From: Tubulanus polymorphus | Taxonomy: Eukaryota > Nemertea > Palaeonemertea > Tubulaniformes > Tubulanidae | Direction of reading: 5' to 3' | Assembly (NCBI RefSeq): GCF_964204645.1 | Contig: NC_134027.1 | Span: 8,358,485 to 8,422,484, forward strand | Length of the DNA stretch: 64,000 bases | Shown here: positions 1 through 12,080 of the stretch, piece after piece | Position numbering within the stretch: position 1 is the first letter of the stretch | Layout of the letters: the number at the start of each line of letters is the position of its first letter | Made by a program: the position numbers and the translations under genes | Notes under the pieces: model-generated | What the model saw: the letters and a program-made list of their open reading frames with translations, nothing else | Database searches by the model: none | Told to the model about the DNA's origin: nothing

Positions 1-1205
1 AAATACATTTTTTCATAATTTTTCAAATTTGTACCCAGTATCTACTATTTTCATTATCTTTTTGTACCTTTCAGTTTTTTATTAAAATGTACTGATCAAA
101 GTAGAATGAGGTAAGACCACAAAGACAATTAACTCTCCTTATAACCATTACAATCGTCTTTTTGGTTTTACCTAAGAGTTACATGAAGAGAATTGAAAGA
201 TATAGAAAGTACTTAGAAATCTATGACAAACAATATTACTCACAAGTTTGGTATTAGTTGCATTGAATTTGGTGAACCATTTATTAAAACGCAAAGCAGC
301 TATAACTGGAACAAGTTCTCTGAAAAATATTGCTTTGTTGAGAATTCAATCAAGTAAAAACCAGCAATAAAGGGTTTCTGCAAATTGGTTTCAGTTATCA
401 TATATGCTTTAAATTTCTTTATCATTGTAGGCTTGTAGAAAAGATGAACAAACGTAGCCTACAAATGTTGAATACCTTCACTATTAATATATGCACTATT
501 GAATAAATCATCATGAGGAAGCAACAGCATTTCAGGCCAAAAATGACAGCCATCCTATGTTCAATCAACCTAATTTTTCCTAAACCCTCAGAGAATATAT
601 ATACAAATGAAAGATCAAGATAATTGATTGAAGCGTCTTACAAATTTCCAATGAACTTCCAAAAAGTGCAGAAGTGCTGATTTTGATGAACGACAATGGC
701 CATCTTGATTCCAATCTAGCCAATTTTTCAGCTGTAGATGAGGTATACAAAAAGCAAATATCAAGATCGTATATCAAAGCATATCGAACACTTCCCAAGA
801 AAACTAGATTCTGTCTATAGATAGATGGCCATATGAAAAGTGAACGCAAGCAATTGTCAACTGGGACTAATTTTTCCTGCTAAAAAAGTTTCGTCTGAAT
901 CTCTTTCATCAGATATGTAATTTCAGATAAATACACCAGGAAGGAAAGACCTCAGTATAGTAGATAATGGATGCATTAAGTGACATAGTAGTTACTTTTA
1001 CATGAAATAGGTAATTACCCCAATCAGCATGCAAACAAAATTTATGAATTTTTCTAAATTTTCCATTTCCAATGGTATGATTACAATGAAGGCAAATTAG
1101 ATCTGAACTTGATCTTACTTGACACAAGAGAGCCAAGCTTGGCAAACATACGATCGGGTGAAGAACAGGAATTTAGCATAAAATCGAGCAATTATTCATT
1201 ATTAC
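1..1205. other. CARMIL intron or unresolved downstream exons
   Basis: AT-rich sequence downstream of the last CARMIL exon I can place. The exon at 1206-1279 ends in phase 2, so the gene must continue leftward. I could not find the next leucine-rich-repeat exon here with confidence. The stretch 660-760 on the minus strand has an acceptor-like and a donor-like site around an open frame, but its translation does not resemble CARMIL. Confidence 0.5.
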
Positions 1206-3614
1206 CTCGGGTCTAAATGATCGAAGTCACCGACGCAGAATTCCTTGTTTCCCTGAGACAAATATATCGTGTCTACATCCTAAGAAAACAAAGAATCAAT
1301 AAATAGAATTAGTATAAACGGTAGCGATTTTAACATTGATCGGAAAATATCGTTAAAACCTACCCAAGCTACTTCATCTCGGTACGGTAAACAGTGTTTA
1401 TCACACATTGCACTATACATTTGCGAATAGTTATCACATGGACCTGGATCTCGGGCTTCTATATCTTTGATCATTGTGTGCATTGTTTTTATCCGATCGG
1501 GAGGACTAACGTCAATTGTCTTGATCAGCTTACTGCAATAAAAAGCGCAATAGCCGTTGATGCTATTGATGTGCTTGAAAGTATAGAATTACTTGACAAA
1601 CTGAAATTATCAACTCATTATCGACCAACAAACAACTTGATAGGTCTAAATTAATAATCAATTGTCACAATAATCAATTGGCATTAAAGTAGGAATATTT
1701 GCTTTTCACGCAAACTTACTTCAACGGGGTTGAAATGAAGACATTTTTCAATGATGTACAAATGTGCGCTATCATATGATCAAATTCATCTGTATCTTCA
1801 TCAACCAACGAATGAAACAAATATGTTTTGCCTTCAGCCATTAGAAGTAACTGAAATCGAAGTAATTAAAACACTGTATACACCATTTCTGTTAATCTAT
1901 ACGAACTTTCGTACTTTATGCATTGATGCCCTTTCTATAAACTTAACTAAGTTATACTCATTCAATCTTGAAACTAATTTGTATTGATTGATTCATTACT
2001 TCATCAATACCCAGTAATTACTATTTACCTGACCACATGTTTTGCTCTCAATTGAATCAATGCTCAGATAATTGAAACTGTGCTCCATCTACAATAGAAA
2101 TCAGATTGCTAATGCTTTCAAATTGATTTTCCATAATTGTACACTTTCTCAGACCATAAAATCTAAAGTAACGTAAATGTATTTTTCAGATGAAAATCTT
2201 TTTGTAATATTAAATAGGAAGGCCTTATTGAATAAGTACAGCGTTCTCGATGAAAACTTCATAATTCATTATACATCTTACATTCCTTTAGAAACAGCCA
2301 CAGTTCATTGAAGTTTGAGGAAGTAGTTTATAGTTTTTAAAAAAACCCTTCAGTATTGGGTATGACTCAGTGTACACAAGCAGTAATATAATGCAGGTAT
2401 AGACTCAGTTTACCCAAGCGCAGTTATATAATGCAGTATAATACACTAACAATCTAAATCTAGTTTTTTTATACTTGAGCATAACATTGCAAATACAGTT
2501 GGTATGTTTGTTTGCTTCATGTTATTTACTGCACAGTACAGGGGCGGATCCATAGGGGTGTCTTTGACAGGAGCAATGAAATGAAGCAGCATACTGTAAA
2601 GAAGGGCAAGTTTCCATACACAGCGAGCACCTAGTCAAAAGTAGGGTCCAGGTAATTTTGAAATTTCGATGTGTTTTATAAAACGCAACTCAGGCACTGC
2701 AGTGACATTCAAGACAAATCTTAAAGAAAAATATCCCAGAATAAAATTGCCGTTCTCCAAAAAGGGTACAGGAAAATCTGCGCTCCTGTGCTCCCATCAG
2801 GATATCCACCCCTCTTTTCCCCCATGGATACTCAATCAGTAAGAGCTATCATTACTTACCCTACACGGTAACTTGGCTGTGAAGACAAACACACGGTACT
2901 GCGAAAATGCCTAAAATATCATTAAAATAAAATACAAGTGTAAAGGACGAATACAAAATTTTGGAGAACCGGAATGAATCTGGTAAGAAGTACCCGAAAC
3001 ATGTTTCCTCCAAGCATCAGGATTGATAAGAGAATGGTAAGAGCATTCACTTGGATACCAGCCAGGGGCCAGTTGCTCGAATAAGTTGTAAGATAACCAG
3101 TGGATATTAAATAAGATAGTTACAATTAACGACGTGCAATGAACTTTTTTAGGCCTAATTGTCACTATGTCAACTATCTACTTAACTGGTAAGCCTTAAC
3201 CAACTTCTGTGGCCTACTTTTATGCCTGGGCATACAACATTCAAATTCAGTAATACTTACCAAAACCTTTTTATCTGGTTTCTCTTTTTCTTTGATGGCA
3301 TCTTGATGAACCAGTCGTCTGATTGTTAGTCTTGTTTTCTTATCAACGACATCACGTATACTCTCTGAAAAAATGAAATTAAAATGTACGATACTGGCCC
3401 ATAGTAGAGACCTGACCAGTCAGTGAATGAAACGGTATCGAGACGAGGGATCAGTTGGATCGTTGGTGTGGCTTTAATTTAAAAGGACAACTAAAAATTG
3501 ACATGATGGATGGAAGAACTGATGCTCTAAAACACCTATACAAAAAATTTGACACTCAGGTTTATGATAAATACCTGAAATATCCCTAGGTACATTATTC
3601 AGATCCGATGCCAT
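1206..3614 (-). CDS. CARMIL: CARMIL (LRRC16) capping-protein regulator, N-terminal part
   Basis: CARMIL proteins bind heterodimeric actin capping protein through a C-terminal motif and control actin assembly at membranes. Only the start of the gene is here. Exons on the minus strand: 3575-3614, 3261-3364, 2860-2910, 2029-2088, 1720-1850, 1365-1532 and 1206-1279. They join in one frame to about 209 codons with GT-AG introns throughout. The protein opens MASDLNNVPRDISESIRDVV, matching the N-terminal PH-like domain of animal CARMILs. Later it reads GPCDNYSQMYSAMC and EVAWDVDTIYLSQ, the conserved linker just before the leucine-rich repeats (family knowledge). The repeats, dimerisation helix and capping-protein-interaction region lie beyond the left edge. 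It is transcribed away from the NTF2 gene, with about 1.2 kb between the two start codons. Identity is nearly certain; exon ends may be off by a base. Confidence 0.93.
2539..2815. mobile_element. GGGGCGGATCC-type non-autonomous element, copy 1
   Basis: The left end reads CAGGGGCGGATCCATAGG. The right end has a degenerate inverted counterpart, GGATATCCACCCCTC. It sits inside a CARMIL intron. A related element lies at 47059-47329. No coding sequence is seen, so it is probably a non-autonomous DNA transposon or similar dispersed repeat. Boundaries are approximate. Confidence 0.45.
3067..3214. mobile_element. Palindromic MITE, GGCCAGTTGCTC family, copy 1
   Basis: The left end reads GGCCAGTTGCTCGAATAAG. 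The right end reads CCAACTTCTGTGGCC, an imperfect inverted match. Internal arms contain AACCAGTGGATA and its complement-like partner, so the whole element can fold back on itself. Two further members sit at 61497-61610 and 62217-62345 inside TMEM67. It is non-coding and lies in CARMIL intron 2. Confidence 0.65.
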
Positions 3615-4826
3615 CGTGAAATTTATGCGTAACAGAGTACATTAGAGGCTTAAAAATTACTATCCACGACACACACGGGTGGGGAAAACAATCCTCCCGT
3701 CAAAATCTTCAGACCTAAATCACGGTTAACGGACTTATAGAACCTGAGAGTGTTGAGCTCGATCCTCGCTTTCCAGGGTTTGTTCGACATGCCTTCGTCT
3801 CCGGTGCGGCCGCGCCGACCCGAAACGACGTCGCGGTTCGTTGGTTACTACACGTGGACATGCGGCCGGGTGGTTTTTTTTCAGTACATTTTGCATTTCG
3901 CCACATCTAAGGCGCCTAATGGCGCCATGGAACTAACTCAAGTGCTTTTGGATGGAGTGCGTGCAAGCAAGTGCCCGGTCGGCGGGCGGATTCGAACGAA
4001 GGCCTTTAGGATCCGCCTCAGTGCGTAAATCATCAAATAAAAAACAAAAATGTTTTAAGTCCCCCTTCAAGATGTTTTGTGCTTTAATCTGATTACTCTT
4101 ATCAACATTTTATAGTCCCGGTCATTTTTGAAATTTGTGTAATTTTCAATCTTATGCCTCATTTTAGCAAGTGACAAAAGCGGATAAAATTCATCAAATT
4201 TGTCAATCCTTTATTATTCTTTTCTGCAGTCCATCCGAGTCCATTCCATTTGTGGAAAATACCATAAGTGTGAAAATACTCGATAAAAAAAAAGATTTGT
4301 ATCTTTTCCCTCTTTCCCATTTTTTAAACGCCGCCCAATCGAAATGAATTATTTGCATTTTACCCCTCTTACGCCATTTCAAAACGCGCCATCCATCGAA
4401 AGAAATTATTATTATTTTTCCCATAGCCCTCCAACTTTTTCTTGAAAAAATTCGTACTCAAGCCTAATGAGGACACACGACCTTAACCGGGTTTTGCATC
4501 GCGACGCCGGAGAAAGATCGCCATAAAATGTACCCGTCACCTCCGGGTTGTGTTCTCTGATTTGGTTACTGTCAGTTGCTGATACTTAAATGTATTCTGA
4601 CAATCATTGAACATTGTTGGGTAGAATCAAAATTGATACATTTTTACTTTTCATTGGAAATACGAATTTGGATTATTAGATCTATGGACGAAATTAACTT
4701 AAATAGGGATTCGAACCTAGCTTCTCGAATGCGCATGCTTGGAGGCGTAATCTGTATACTGTGAAATAACCTGTACCACCCACGTCAATAACCTCTTCGG
4801 CTCGGTGCGATCAAAAAAGTTTCAAA
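3615..4826. promoter_or_regulatory. Divergent promoter region, CARMIL and NTF2
   Basis: A 1.2 kb gap between two head-to-head start codons. It holds a locally GC-rich block at about 3740-4025 with several CpGs and two short overlapping open frames that look like by-products of that composition. It must contain both 5' UTRs and promoters. No TATA box or clear core element was recognised. Confidence 0.45.
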
Positions 4827-6670
4827 ATGATTTCAGCAGCTGAAATTGCAGAGAAGTTTGCGCAAATCGGCACTCAATTCGCCGAGTATTACTACCGATG
4901 TTTAGATGCAGGTCCGCGGGAGAATATTTATACGCTTTACTTTGTGAGTAGATTTGTATTTGTTAACTTTATCGCGCTAAAAATGTTTGGATGGGTAGTC
5001 TGTGCATTTTCGTTTGACTATACTCGAAATCATTTACATGTAGTAGATTATTTAATTGTTAATTAATCATTATCAGTGCCATTATTTTTTCTCCCTTCTC
5101 ATTTGTTTGTAATGTTAGTCCTTTGAATTGTAACCTGGTAAGCAGGTAATAAATGCCAAAACGAGGGGTGACTCCGTGTTTTGGGGGTTTAGCATTGTGT
5201 TTCCATGCCTACATACCAAACTTCAGTTGGTAGGCATGGAGACATTTTGTTGAGCTTTCAAGTCGTGGAGTCTCTTTTCTCTCATGGACCCCTTTCGGTG
5301 GGGACTTATTGGCTATCCTCGGTGCAGTTTCGGATGGATTGGGTGGTGATGTTTGGGGTCGGCTGCTTGTCCTTCCTGGTCCCATTGGGACCTTTATCGG
5401 GTGTGTGCTGCCGGGGGTGGGCGGTCGGGCCGCCAGGAGTGCTCTCGGGTCGCGTTGAAATAGACATTAGATTATATGCATTGTAGATTGTGTTTTCAAG
5501 TGATTGGTGTTCTTTGTAAAATAGCTCCAATTTTTCTCTCTCCCTATATGTTATGTTATCATTTGTCAGTGTCTCTTTGTATTAATATTTTATTGTCGTG
5601 TTGAATTGAATTGAATTCGTCCAGGACCAGGATATTTGGCGCGTTATTTTTATAAATCGTATTTATTTCAGCCCGATGCGCTGCTAACATATGAAGATAA
5701 GAAAGTAAAAGGACATGAAGGTATTCATCTTACTTTTAAGGTAAGGAAAAACCATGAAAACTTAATTTTGGTACTGGTTTGACCTACTCTCATTCTAAAG
5801 AGTTCTTTTAGTAAAAAAACCAACATTTTTCTATTTTCAGTCTTTAGGATTTAATCAGATAGCTCATAAAACTACCACTGTAGATTGTCACCCATTACCT
5901 GATGGTATTTTGATTGTATGTAATGGACAACTCCAGGTAAGGAATGAAATAATGAGCTGTTAGATTGCTACCTTTGCCCAAAAAACTACTGATATTCGCC
6001 AATGTACGGATCTTGCTATATCAACGCCCATTACAGGTTCTGGTTTTCATTATCTAGGAACAAAAAGGCCAGTTTTAACTCATTTAAATGGGATACCGGC
6101 AACGCTACAGTGGCAAGCAAGAATTCAGCGATAATCCACGATTGCTAGTGGCACTGGGTTACTCCTTCTCAATTCCTTTATACATTTCCAATTACGTAAA
6201 CCATATCTTTTCGATGACTTGTTTTATAATTTTCGTATTTTGGAAGCCAAAAAATCAAGTTCAAATTTCATTGTAAATGAACTTTTTTTTGCGCCATCTG
6301 TTGAGTGCCATTTTCTCATTAGACCATGATTTTTCGACTGGTTGAACAAATAATCCTAGGGCTTGGGATATATTGGATCAGATTGACCAGTTCGACAAGT
6401 CATTATTCATAATGCTGCCATATGTCACGATATAAGGAGTCTACTTGAGAGTAGTAGTTCTTATTCCTGCCATCCGTGTAGACTCCGGTAGTAAGGGGTA
6501 GATTTATCAAATCTTTATGATTGATGTAATTTCCTCTCTTTTTCTAGGCCGATGCAGAACATCCGATGCCGTTTTGTCAAACATTCATTATTAGACAACA
6601 TCCAACAGCGAATTGGCTCGTAGCTCACGACATATTTCGACTAGGAGTTCACAACTTTGCGCCATCATAG
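4827..6670 (+). CDS. NUTF2: Nuclear transport factor 2
   Basis: NTF2 carries Ran-GDP into the nucleus and binds FG nucleoporins; it works as a homodimer. Exons 4827-4943, 5672-5740, 5841-5936 and 6548-6670 join in phase 0 at every junction to 134 codons, the usual NTF2 length (about 125-135). The N-terminal helix contains FAQIGTQFAEYYYRCLD. Later conserved stretches are LTYEDKKVKGHEGI and HPMPFCQTFIIRQ, and the end is AHDIFRLGVHNFAPS, the typical NTF2 C-terminal strand. The start at 4827 gives a slightly longer N-terminus than vertebrate NTF2. Intron 1 carries a GC-rich repeat block with a hairpin and a TTGAA tail. A poly(A) signal follows at 7274. Confidence 0.95.
5160..5617 (+). mobile_element. 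Possible LINE 3' end with TTGAA tail in NTF2 intron 1
   Basis: The block is more GC-rich than the surrounding intron and begins with a 10 bp perfect inverted repeat (CCATGCCTAC at 5203-5212, GTAGGCATGG at 5230-5239). It ends in three TTGAA units at 5601-5617. Short terminal pentamer repeats are typical of CR1/L2-like retrotransposon 3' ends (family knowledge). No reverse transcriptase reading frame is visible, so the call is tentative. Confidence 0.35.
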
Positions 6671-7637
6671 ACATCTACCATTCACGATAAAATGGATGAA
6701 CAATTATAGAACACGATTGAATTTACTAACCTTCATTAATGTTGTTGCCGGGATAATGAGTTCACTTACGACAAACAAACATTGCATGTGGTGAAAGTGT
6801 TGCAACGTCATACAGAATATCATCATTTTATGAAGAGAATTAGAAAACATTTATCAATCTTTTATCTAGTTCTTCAAGCAGCTGCTCTGTTGATGTTATT
6901 TTTTCAGTAGCGATGATAGATGTGGTTTCTTGATCCCATTTACTGTTGACGGTGAATCATAATTTTGTATTCTCTTGAAAAATTACCATTTACATGTCGA
7001 TGGAAAGTTTCTATCCAACACTGGCAGTTAATTCATTGTCCTCTTGGAGGTTTGTCTTTCTGATGTTATGTTCGTGGGTTTTTTTTGTGATCAGAAATTT
7101 TGCTTTAGCGGTAAGATGAATTTTCTGAAGTGCATTGATCCATAAATTGTGATATAACGAGAGCATAGGAATTGAATAATGTGTTTCTAAAGTTTTGATA
7201 AATGCCTTGGTATGTTGATATTGTGAATCCTCTTTTCCTGATTTCCCAAGCTAATAATTGATTATCAAAAGTCAATAAATATTGCATTAATGCTTTTTAT
7301 GCGAGTTTTATGAGTTCTTTGATATAAACGTGGGCTTGCTCAGCAGGCCCCGGCTGACGCAAAAAAGTTGTTGACCCCAGTATCATAGGTACTATGTTTA
7401 AAAAAAAATTTGAAATTTTTATAGAGAGCCTAGGATACTAGGGTATCGAGGATACTGTGGATATTTGGACTGAAATTGGTTCACCGGTTAGCGTACGGTA
7501 TCCAGAGTTTATCATGACCGTATTGTGGCGCCACCATTGGTTGAATCCAAGATGGCAGCCTCCATGATAGACGCGTGAAGCTTGAGAATTTTGGTGGTGT
7601 TTCTTTATTTTCGGTCTATTTTACGTATATTGAAATC
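6671..7637. other. NTF2 3' UTR and HEATR3 upstream region
   Basis: The left half is AT-rich and reaches the poly(A) signal AATAAA at 7274-7279, so it is probably NTF2 3' UTR. The right part (about 7310-7637) should hold the HEATR3 promoter. It includes AAGATGGCAGCC near 7550, similar to a YY1 site, close before the start codon. Confidence 0.5.
7274..7279 (+). terminator. Poly(A) signal for NTF2
   Basis: A perfect AATAAA about 600 bases after the NTF2 stop codon and 360 bases before the HEATR3 start. It is the best signal in the interval. Confidence 0.55.
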
Positions 7638-10600
7638 ATGGGTAAAGTGAAACATAAACGCCAAAAGCCTCAGAAACCTCGACCCACTGGTATAGAAAGC
7701 GTGGCTGAGGTTGAACAAGAAGAAGCTGAGCTTGAAACGCCTGTCACCCGAACATCACATGCAGTTGCTTCAATTGTTGATAAGGTAAAAAAAAAATAGT
7801 CTGAATACCAGTCGTTGTTACGGGTTCCTACGGGTTGTTTGTGGAACGACGGCTAAGTACTTGACTACCTAACCACCCAGACAGTTTATTCAAAATTGTT
7901 GTATGTCTCAATTCCAAATCGAGGTTTATCAAATCAATAAATTTTTGGTTTTCTGCTATAAATCATCAAAGATCCAAAGATCAAAGTATCCAGTTCCAAA
8001 TTCCGCAAGGAAATTATTTGATGAAAAAGTTTTGATTGTATGCAAGCCAAAATCAGCAGTTACAGGAATTTAAACCTCTTTTTGACAGTTGGGTGTTTGA
8101 TAAGTCTAAATAGTGCATAATGTACAGGTAACTTTGATACACATGGATATTGCACCGTACATGTATTTTCCAGCCTATCTGACACTGGCTGAGGGCCCTT
8201 TTTGATATATGTTTTCTTAAATGTTTCAGCTGCATAGTGGAAGTGCTGAAGAAAGAGAATGTGGTTGTACAACAATCGCTACCATAGTTGATCAGCCTGG
8301 TGCAGTAGCAATATTGCTGGATTTAGACGTTGTACGGATTTTAGGTCCATTAATGGTTGATCAGTGTGTTACTGTCAGGCAAGCGGCCATTGGTGCTTTA
8401 AGGTGATTTTTAAATTCCCATGATACGAGTGAAAATCATGTACATGGTGTAGATAATGCAATTTACTCATCGTTATTTGGTTTTCCAGGAACCTTTCCGT
8501 TGTTGGTGGTTACGAAGTTTGTGATCAGATGATTGACAATGATGTGATGACTCCCCTCATTGCTATATTACAACAGGTCTAGTTTATAGACTCGTCTTTC
8601 CTGATGTAGTCAAATTGTATGCTTCCAGTTATTATCCGGTGTATGATAAAACTGTTATTGTTTCTGTTTTGATGCAGTATAAGGAGCAATGGCAACCGGA
8701 AAAAGCTTCGTCAAAAATGGAAACAGATCCAAAAACTGATGTGTTTTTACAAGCTACACACTTGCTCTGGAACTTATGGTCAGTAAATTTCGTGAATAAA
8801 ACAAGCCTTTGAAATTATATATTGTACATTGCTTATATTACTGGTATGTTTTCATGTAACAGTGAGAGCAATCAAACAGCAGTATCAATCGTCAATCAGC
8901 AGAATATAATCCCAATGTTTCTATCAACCCTTGATCCTGATATGTACGGATTTGCCCAGGCAATTGCCACTGGTAAGTCTTCTGTGAATTCGAATGATTG
9001 ATGTCTGTCATGAATTGTTTGAATTTCAATTCGAATTTTTAATGCATTTCATGTATATGTGGAACAAATCGAACTTCTGATCTGATGGAGTGAATAACAT
9101 TGTCATACCGCTTTCTTTCACTTCCAGCGCAGTTCTTGCAGATTGTTTCCGAGAACAATCCGGATGCGCTACCTGTACTAAGCTCGACAGAGGCTGAAAA
9201 TTCACTGCGTAAACTTATTTCATCCGAATTTCACACCAACTCAATGCAACATGTGTTTCTGAAAACATTGGCATCAGGTAATAGAAGCATTTTGATAGGT
9301 AACATGGAGTATTCTGTGGCGAAATTCAACACGATTGATTTTGATATTCTCTTCAGGCATATTGTACAATGTTAGTTGCGGCAAACTGAATACAGCGAAA
9401 GGAAACGTTTTAACTGTGATCGTCGAGGTGTTGATGAGTATTATACGATTAGATACAACGTCGAACATTACTGAAATAGCAGAAAAATTAATGGCAGTTA
9501 TGGTACAATTACTGATCATCTTAGAAATTCGATCTTAATACCACAGCATTGTAAGTGAAGATTATTTGAGTTTGATTTCTTTGAAATTGATTTACAGAAT
9601 GCTAGTAACGGTACTTCATCTTTGTCTGAAGAAGACAAAGACAAAGAACATGTTCCAGATGTTAATGTGAGTTACCCTTCAATGATTCAGAATTAAGCAC
9701 CATTCGATGTAGAAAATAGTGTTACTTTCTTGTTTTCTTTGTCTTTTAATTGCAGCATAAAAGCATAGACGCAGAAATCGAAAAGCTTCACAATATTTTG
9801 TCTTCGCAACAACTAGCATTAGAAATAATAGCTAATTTGAGTTGCTCTGATGGTGGGTAATTCTCTTGTAATCAGATGCAATGTTTTTTGGTTTTTTTTC
9901 GTGAAAAATATATTTGTGTTTTATATCTGTTTAGACGAAGAGTGGGAGGAACTTGACAGTGCTGAATCAAGTGCCGATGAAATGGCGTGTTCAGAGCCAG
10001 AAAATCAAATGGACATGTTAGTAAGTGTCCACGTAAAAATAATCCTTTATTTTCTCGATCCACTGATATCGCGATTATTCCTACCATGCATGATTTGTCG
10101 TAACTGCATCTTCTAGTCGCCCACATGTGTGCCAACCGAGGTACTCAGTCTGTTCGCCGATCATCAAGTTCTCACGGAGGTTGTGAAAAAGATACCGTCA
10201 CTCGATGCCCGAATAGCCGGTCATTTATCTCATTATCCAAAAGGCAAGAAACTATTGAAAAGGTAATGCTGAAACTTCAAGTGTAGTCAGGTGTCATGTA
10301 ATTTTAATGCTTCTTAAATGTTGCACTCATAGAAAATTACATGTATTCAGGAATCGTTGTTTATAAATTGGTACTAAGTAAGGTGGTGAGGCATTCTGCT
10401 GAGTATTTCAATGTATTTTCCTTGACTCACTTGCAATCTTTTTGACAGTATTCACACACTGCAAAGTAGAGCTTTGAATAATGTAAACAACATGGCAAGT
10501 AATATGGAACCTGATGCTTTAGGTGGGTTAAAGAACCTCCACCTGTTATGGTTGAAACTCACACAGATCGCAGTCACTGAGACTGGTAAGTTTGACAATC

Positions 10601-11806
10601 TTGTGAAGAATTTTTCGAATGGAATGCCACTTCAGTCAAATAAGTTCAGTAATGCCTCATAATGTGTTATCACTTTTATATTAAATACATGTATAGCTCT
10701 GGTTTTTTGTTTTATATAGCTGTGAAAAATGAAGGAATACTGGAGGCTGTAACTGGAGCTATGAGAGCTGTTGTTCAAAGATTGGCGCAATTACAGTCAC
10801 CTGAGGTCAGCAAGTGAACTGCATATACATTATTAAATATATTATCATGGATTATTAACATATGCAGCTACGTAGCAGATGTATACATCATATAGATTCT
10901 GCCAGTCAGTGGGTAATTTGCCTTAAATTTGCTTTTTTCAGTTCAAAGATGTGACGCTGCAAGATTTAAATTTTCTCTTCGAAATGGGTTCAAAATGTAA
11001 CAACGCAGATGTGCGTGCCAATACGTTGCGAATAGTATCCACGATAGGATGTATGCTTGCTCAACAAGTAACTCCACATTCATTATTGAAAGTGAGTGAT
11101 TGAACTTCTAAAATTTTTAGATATTTACCTGACATTTTACGGATTATTGAAAGATTAACTTCGATTTGTTTAGAATATCGGGCTGTTTTTGGTTGAACTG
11201 GCCTCTAATGACTCTGAACTGTGGGTAACCGCAGAAGCACTAGATGGTCTATTCGATGTATTTGCTGAAGATCATGTGGATCCTATTGTAAAGGAAATTG
11301 CTCTAGTCCCAAAACTAAAACAGATAGCTCCTGCACTAAAAGTGAAGGTAAGATAATAAAAAATACATAATAATTACTCCATATTCAGATTAGTTCAGCT
11401 CGACTAGTTGGACCAAGAAATTCCTGCTGACTTATCAAATTTTCTCGCATGTGCAGTTTTTACTGTGCTGTAATCCTCCAAAAAACTACCCAATCTTTTC
11501 TTTTAGTCTAAATCAGACCTGGGTATAACTACTATTTGAGCGTAGTTTCTCTTTTCAAGACCTCAACTTCTCCCAAAAATATCAAAATCAGAACAATTAC
11601 AGTTCATTTTCTATCAAACTACTATTTTTAAAGTCCATTAACTTTCAATTTCGGTGCAAACAACTACAATTGAAAGAGATCAGGTAAATACATTGTTTTA
11701 CTGTTTTCAGGTGCAACAGCAGAAGAAGAAGTTAGGAGAGCATTTGCCAATAGTTACCACTGCAAGGACTAACTTAAATCGGTTTATCAAATACAAGAAT
11801 AGTTAA
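7638..11806 (+). CDS. HEATR3: HEAT repeat-containing protein 3 (Syo1 orthologue)
   Basis: HEATR3/Syo1 escorts ribosomal proteins uL18 and uL5 into the nucleus for 5S RNP assembly (family knowledge). Sixteen exons: 7638-7784, 8230-8402, 8489-8576, 8678-8778, 8863-8972, 9128-9277, 9357-9502, 9598-9666, 9756-9852, 9935-10020, 10117-10262, 10449-10585, 10720-10805, 10942-11091, 11174-11347 and 11711-11806. They total 1956 bases, 651 residues; human HEATR3 is about 680. The N-terminus [18 protein letters not shown] is basic as in the family. Helical-repeat stretches include [20 protein letters not shown], and the acidic loop [14 protein letters not shown] falls near residue 358. The C-terminal end matches the family in [13 protein letters not shown] and [10 protein letters not shown]. 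All junction phases agree. It converges on NUDT7, with 274 bases between stop codons. Confidence 0.96.
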
Positions 11807-11927
11807 TGACAGTAGCCTTTTCTCAATATATTTGGTCGAAAAGTGTTCTGAGTTAGAACTTCTAAATTTCAACTGTACATACATTATTTATGATAAATCG
11901 TACAATGTATTTTAAGAGATTGAAGCA

Positions 11928-11933
11928 AATAAA
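11928..11933 (+). terminator. Poly(A) signal for HEATR3
   Basis: AATAAA 122 bases past the stop codon. A second AATAAA lies at 11970-11975. Either would end the transcript before the convergent NUDT7 gene. Confidence 0.6.
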
Positions 11934-12080
11934 TTTCATGATCTTTTTAAAAGGGTTATTGGCTGTTACAATAAATTAAGTTCAATCAGGACTGTAAATA
12001 AGGCATGGTTATTTTAATCATACAGAATTAAATAAAGAAAATTATTTATGCCGACTGCACAAAGCATGTTTTGTCATCTC

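Noticed and set aside
3715-4028. Two overlapping open frames in the CARMIL/NTF2 promoter
   Set aside because: They reflect local GC content. Neither has a domain, and both lie where the two promoters must be.
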